Positions 60,056-64,000 of a DNA stretch of 64,000 bases are shown here, piece after piece. How positions within the stretch are numbered: the stretch's first letter is position 1; each line of letters starts with the position of its first letter. Below the pieces are notes generated by a model. That model saw only the letters and a program-made list of their open reading frames with translations. It did not search any database and had not been told where the DNA came from. This stretch comes from Acanthacorydalis orientalis (lineage: Eukaryota; Arthropoda; Insecta; Megaloptera; Corydalidae), in the NCBI GenBank assembly GCA_034766995.1, contig CM068317.1, positions 8,625,001 to 8,689,000 on the forward strand, written 5' to 3'. A program made the translations under genes and the position numbers.

Positions 60056-60925
60056 CTAATGCTAATGTATAGACTAAAAAAATGTATAAATGTATAACTA
60101 ATAAAATTCTGTACGTCAGAAAGAATAAACTATATTTATCAATTATTAGTTGATTTGAACATTTTTTGGTAGTTAAAAACAATAAAAAATTTGTCTGCCA
60201 AATATGGTTAATTTATTTTTATAAAGTGTAGATAAAAATCTATCTAAATGAAAATTTACTCATTAAAATACCATATTTGAAATTATAACACACTATATTT
60301 ACTTATTATGTTCCAAACTTTTCTATATCAATTTTAAAATTTGTTACATATTACTAAAAAAGCTTAATTGTGTAAAGAATTAAATATTTAATATTCTTCA
60401 AGTAAACAGTTTTCTTATTTGTGTTCATTACATTTTTTTTATAAAGAAAGAAATGTTGAAAGTTACTTTAGTATAGTCACTCTTTTATTTTCTTCTTATA
60501 CATTTAGTAAATTTAATTATCAATCGTGTTTTAATGCTCCCAAGAGTGCATTACAATTTAAAATACAAGCAGTGGGCGTTAATGTATATTAAATTCAAAT
60601 TAGTGCAATTTATTTTATGAAACTAGTTCTATTTCTTCTACGTTAAAATAAATTATACAATTATTAAGTCTTATAATTGTTAAAAAAAGTACGTGTCCAT
60701 GACATTTACTTCTGTAAATATAAATATTAATTTCTATAAATATGTGTATTAAATAATGAAAAACTACAGTATTAAGAACCAAATTTATGTTACTTTAATA
60801 AATTGTATAGAGAAAATTATACATTAGATATATTTAATAATATTATCTGATTTTACTCTTGAGTGATTTTTAATTTACCTGGTACTTTTTTAATTAGAAT
60901 ATTATGTGCTAGAATCTTCACTTAT
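60056..60925. other. AT-rich stretch, nothing recognised
   Basis: No gene or element seen. Confidence 0.5.
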
Positions 60926-61637
60926 TATACAAGGGCAGTTCGTAACCTGATAATGGAATAGTGTGTTTATTTTTTTTGGAATTACTTTTATTTTTCGATA
61001 TAATCTCTCTGAAGTTCAATACACTTTGTGCAGAGATGCTCCAGTGCCTTTATCTCATCTCGAAAGTCTGATTCATTAAAGTTCTTAAAAAGATGTATTC
61101 TGCTATTTTTAACTAATCATTTGAAACAAAATCACTTATCACTAGGGACTTTTTTAAAGGTTGGGAATAAATAGGGACCAGATGATTGATTAGTTAAGTA
61201 ATACGGATGGAGCAGAAAATTTTACTTATTCAGCGATTTTTGCTTATAAAAGACATTTATCAGGACACGTAGATTTTCCGGATAAAAAATGATTTCTTCT
61301 TTGATCAACTTATTTTTTTATGTATTTTTGTTTCAGTCGATCTAAGAGGTTAACATAGTATTTCATGTTATCATTTTATCATATAAAAGATAATCAATCA
61401 AAAATATTCAATTAGTATCTCTGAGAATAGAAACCATAACCTTGCCTGCAGACAAAATTATTTTTTCCCTCTCTAGTAGTAAATTATAACAATACTTCCA
61501 TTTTTTGACTGCTGTTTTATTTCTGCTACATAGTGACGGACCCAATTTCCATTAGTGGCTAGTAATCGACCAACCAAAACAATTATTTCTTTCGTAAAAC
61601 GGTCCAAGCTCTCCTAAACAATTTTCCATCGATTGTA

Positions 61638-62225
61638 TTAGGTTGGTAGGAAAATAATTGTTGCGGTTTTTGTTTTGTCTAATCTAACCTTATTTTTTTC
61701 AATGAAAATGTCATTTTATCGTATTCATGTTAATATCATTTTAAAGCGCTTTTTCTGTTTGTATTTTGGTAATATCGACTTTGGTTTTATTATTGATTTT
61801 ACTTCAAATTGGGCTGTTGAATTTAAGATGAAAAAGAAGCAAATAAGAGCGTGTGTACGACTTTAAAACGGGTTAATTAGACAGTAGAAACTGCTCGTAT
61901 ACTAAACGATGCTTTTGGTGTAGGTACTGTTAAGGAATGTACGGTGGAATGGTGATTCCAAAAATTTTGTGTTTGAGAACACTACATGCCTTATTCATTT
62001 GAGACGAAAGCCTTGAAGATGAATCAGGTCGCGGGCGTTCTTTTTTAGATCATAACGACTAACTGAAGGCGTTAGTTGAATCAGAACCACGCACAACAAT
62101 TCGAAAGTTTACAAAAAAGTTAGAAATTAGTCATATAACAGTTCTGGTCTACTTAAAAAACTTAAATTAAAAAACTTATATGAATTTGAATGTCATAAAC
62201 CGCAATTATTTTTCTACCAACCTAA
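61638..62225 (+). mobile_element. mariner-derived deletion derivative, family A, copy 3 (nested)
   Basis: 588 bases with TA on both sides (61636-61637, 62226-62227). The best preserved copy: left TIR TTAGGTTGGTAGGAAAATAA then TTGTTGCGG; right TIR on the complementary strand TTAGGTTGGTAGAAAAATAA then TTGCGG. It sits inside the opposite-strand mariner at 60930-62727 and is therefore younger than it. Confidence 0.94.
61828..62195 (+). pseudogene. mariner transposase N-terminal domain pseudogene
   Basis: ATG at 61828, MKKKQIRACVRL then stop, followed in other frames by VETARILNDAFGVGTVKEC, VEW-FQKF, DESLEDESGRGRS and LKALVESEPRTTIRKFTKKL then EISHITVL. The coding homology stops after LKNLN and the 3' TIR begins about 35 bases later. 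A 30-base insertion after FQKFCV (61976-62005) distinguishes this copy. HTH domains only. Confidence 0.9.
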
Positions 62226-62729
62226 TATTTTTGTTCGATTATCATTAAATTTGATTCGATAGTTTTTCTATTACTAATTTTTTGGTTAAGATATGAAATT
62301 CCTTTTCGTTTGTGCTACTCACAATATTAGAAATGTCAAATATCTTCAATCAGTAATCTTCTAAAATAATATAGTATACTTTTTGATGATTTCTGGTAAT
62401 ATTGTGCTTTTTAAGCGTGCACTACGAGGTTATCTTCCAAACTTGTACAACCACATTTACATTTTACAGTCAATTTGTATACAGTTGTAAATTAAGGACC
62501 ACTATCATCCATATGTAAGCACACATTTCTCATTTCATTTAAAACTTCCGTTGGTGTTAAACCATTTTTAACAAAAAAACATACTCATCTCAGTACGATG
62601 TTCAATTTTATCCATTTGAAAAAAATACATAGCGATAACATTATTTAAACAGCTGTTTATAACGAACTATTTAACAGGTTGACTTAATGTTTCACAGCTA
62701 TTTATAAGACAGATGTGACAATACTCGTA

Positions 62730-64000
62730 TAACGCAGTAAACATTTTTGACATAGAATCTTCTCATCTATGAGTATACGAGTATATGCCTGGTCGTGAAA
62801 TTTTTAAATTTCCCTCATGCATATATATATATATTCATATTTAAAAACAGTTGTTTTTAACAAGTTATGAAAATTTTGAAGAAAAATAATTTTTCTCTGT
62901 ATAGAATATGTAATCATATGTTATAGTGGAAATGAATTTCTTATAAAATATATAATGGATATAAAAATAAATGTCTTTTCCTTATAATAGTTGTATTCAT
63001 AAGCCCAAAAAATATTTACCTAATGATTTCTCAAACTCAAACATCTATTATTTTTTTATTTTTATATTATTTTTAAATAATGTAATTAAATATTTTTTTT
63101 AAAAGATAAAACATTGAAAATTCAAAAACAGATTTGCAGTAGAAATGAATATAAAACAAATTTCATTAGAAAATCTGTCAAGTTTCGATCAAAAAAACGT
63201 ACTGTTTTTGAAAATATTGAATTTGGAGAGTTCATTTATGAAAATCAGATATTTAATATTGCAACGAGGTATTTATGTTTGCAAGTAAAACTTTTCTTAT
63301 ATTTTCATTAATTAATTAACATCTAAAACACTTAATTGTTTAACAAAATAGCCAATAATTGCTTATTGTCTCTTTTGATACGTTTAAGCCTATTTCAATT
63401 ACAATATCTTCATCCTCATTGAACCAGAAAACTTTTCTCTCAGCAAAGAAAATTTGTTGAAATTTAAAAAAAGGAAAATGTGATTATCAACTTATTAATT
63501 CTTTTCTAAAATTGAATTTATTTTTTAAATTATAATTATATATTCTTGTGTATGAAAACTGCATTTTTTTCTATGAAAGCCTTCAAGTATACTGAAAAAG
63601 AGTTATTCAGTCTACCTTTATTAAAGATTTTGTTTAAATAGAAAATTACTTATATCATATTTTCTATCCTAATTAAACGTATTTTCAAATTTAATTGTAA
63701 TATAATTAGTTTCAAATTTTTTGAGGTTTTTAGTACACAAATATTGAATTTTAAAACGAAACAAAGTTGCCGAAAGTGGTTTAGTACATTTATTTGACAA
63801 ATACTGAATTTTCTTCCTTAGATATAGGATTTAAATTTGGATTGTTTTAACTTACAGAAACTTTCTATATAATAAAGCATACAATTCATAATAGCTTACG
63901 AAATTTTAAAAATTTCTATGAAAGCCATATTGAAATCAATTCAGTGATATTTTTGTATAGTCATGTTAAAATCTATTTTAAAGCAATTTAGCATTATTAT
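62730..64000. other. AT-rich stretch, nothing firm
   Basis: A short AT tract at 62820-62835. A frame at 63114-63311 encodes a Lys-rich peptide with no recognisable motif. CAATTACAATATCTTCATCC near 63397 may be a decayed P-family arm. No gene supported. Confidence 0.5.

Larger units (their letters stand above)
60975..62625 (-). pseudogene. mariner transposase pseudogene split by nested element
   Basis: Minus strand. MDKIEHRT near 62622 (ATG start) is followed by NGLTPTEVLNEMRNV-like sequence, CKCG-TSLEDN-RSARLKSTIL then PEIIKKVYTI-like sequence near 62440-62380, and an HTH relic to 62230. After the insert come NWVRHYVAEIKQQSKKWKY (about 61555-61497; normally TWIHHYTPESK), LSAGKVMVSIL near 61440 and IFLIDYL near 61400. 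Next come ENLRVLIN (where DNARVH is usual, so the second Asp is Glu or lost), LLHPYYL near 61210, FPTFKKVPS near 61160, and DFRDEIKALEHLCTKCIELQ then RDYIEK near 61000. Many stops. Inactive, and old enough to have hosted another insertion. Confidence 0.88.
60930..62727 (-). mobile_element. mariner (third subfamily) interrupted by a nested element
   Basis: Minus-strand mariner of about 1.2 kb, interrupted by the 588-base family A element at 61638-62225. TA flanks both proposed ends (60928-60929, 62728-62729). The left end reads CAAGGGCAGTTCGTAACCTG; the right end on the complementary strand reads CGAGTATTGTCACATCTGTC, a weak but plausible TIR pair. The transposase reads on both sides of the nested insert in the expected order. 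Confidence 0.85.

Overview
The window looks like nuclear DNA of an arthropod, most likely an insect. It is very AT-rich and has no compact gene order, operons or recognisable host genes. It carries dozens of long (AT)n microsatellites, many decayed Tc1/mariner-type transposons, a LINE tail and a nuclear copy of mitochondrial nad4 that reads sensibly only with the invertebrate mitochondrial code. No species can be named from this. Almost all ATG-initiated ORFs are translations of (AT)n (runs of Tyr-Ile) or chance ORFs in AT-rich DNA. I read the window as a gene desert or very large intron(s).

Layout. 1-943: 3' part of an irritans-type mariner. 944-4400: microsatellites and two GC-richer islands. 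4.4-4.8 kb: a mariner-derived deletion derivative whose sister lies at 51.95-52.34 kb. 5.7-5.9 kb: two AT-cored hairpins. 6-16 kb: mostly featureless AT-rich DNA with a duplicated anonymous repeat, a minisatellite and islands at 10.5, 13.1 and 16.6 kb. 17.5 kb: a MITE-like TIR family, also seen at 30.5-31, 52.7 and 59.9 kb. 18.1-19.0 kb: an internally deleted mariner inserted in an (AT)n tract. 24.6-25.15 kb: nad4 NUMT. 27.2-28.0 kb: HTH part of another transposase. 31.1 kb: best copy of a palindromic repeat family. 33.4-33.9 kb: remnant of a repeat-borne protein gene. 36.9-38.0 kb: near full-length but broken transposase. 40.2-41.0 kb: foldback element. 44.4-45.0, 53.1-53.7 and 61.6-62.2 kb: three copies of one mariner-derived non-autonomous family. 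46.9-47.25 kb: the only candidate host exon. 48.5-49.2 kb: mariner relic. 49.8-50.6 kb: 5'-truncated RTE-like LINE with poly(A). 60.9-62.7 kb: a mariner with one of the 560-590 bp derivatives nested in it.

How the parts relate. No functional gene set is visible. The coherent story is transposon ecology: several mariner subfamilies invaded and decayed, and two of them left short derivatives. These derivatives keep the N-terminal DNA-binding coding region but lose the catalytic core, with the same junction in every copy seen. GC-richer, microsatellite-poor islands of a few hundred bases stand out from this background. They are candidates for conserved noncoding elements or exons, but this cannot be decided without comparison.
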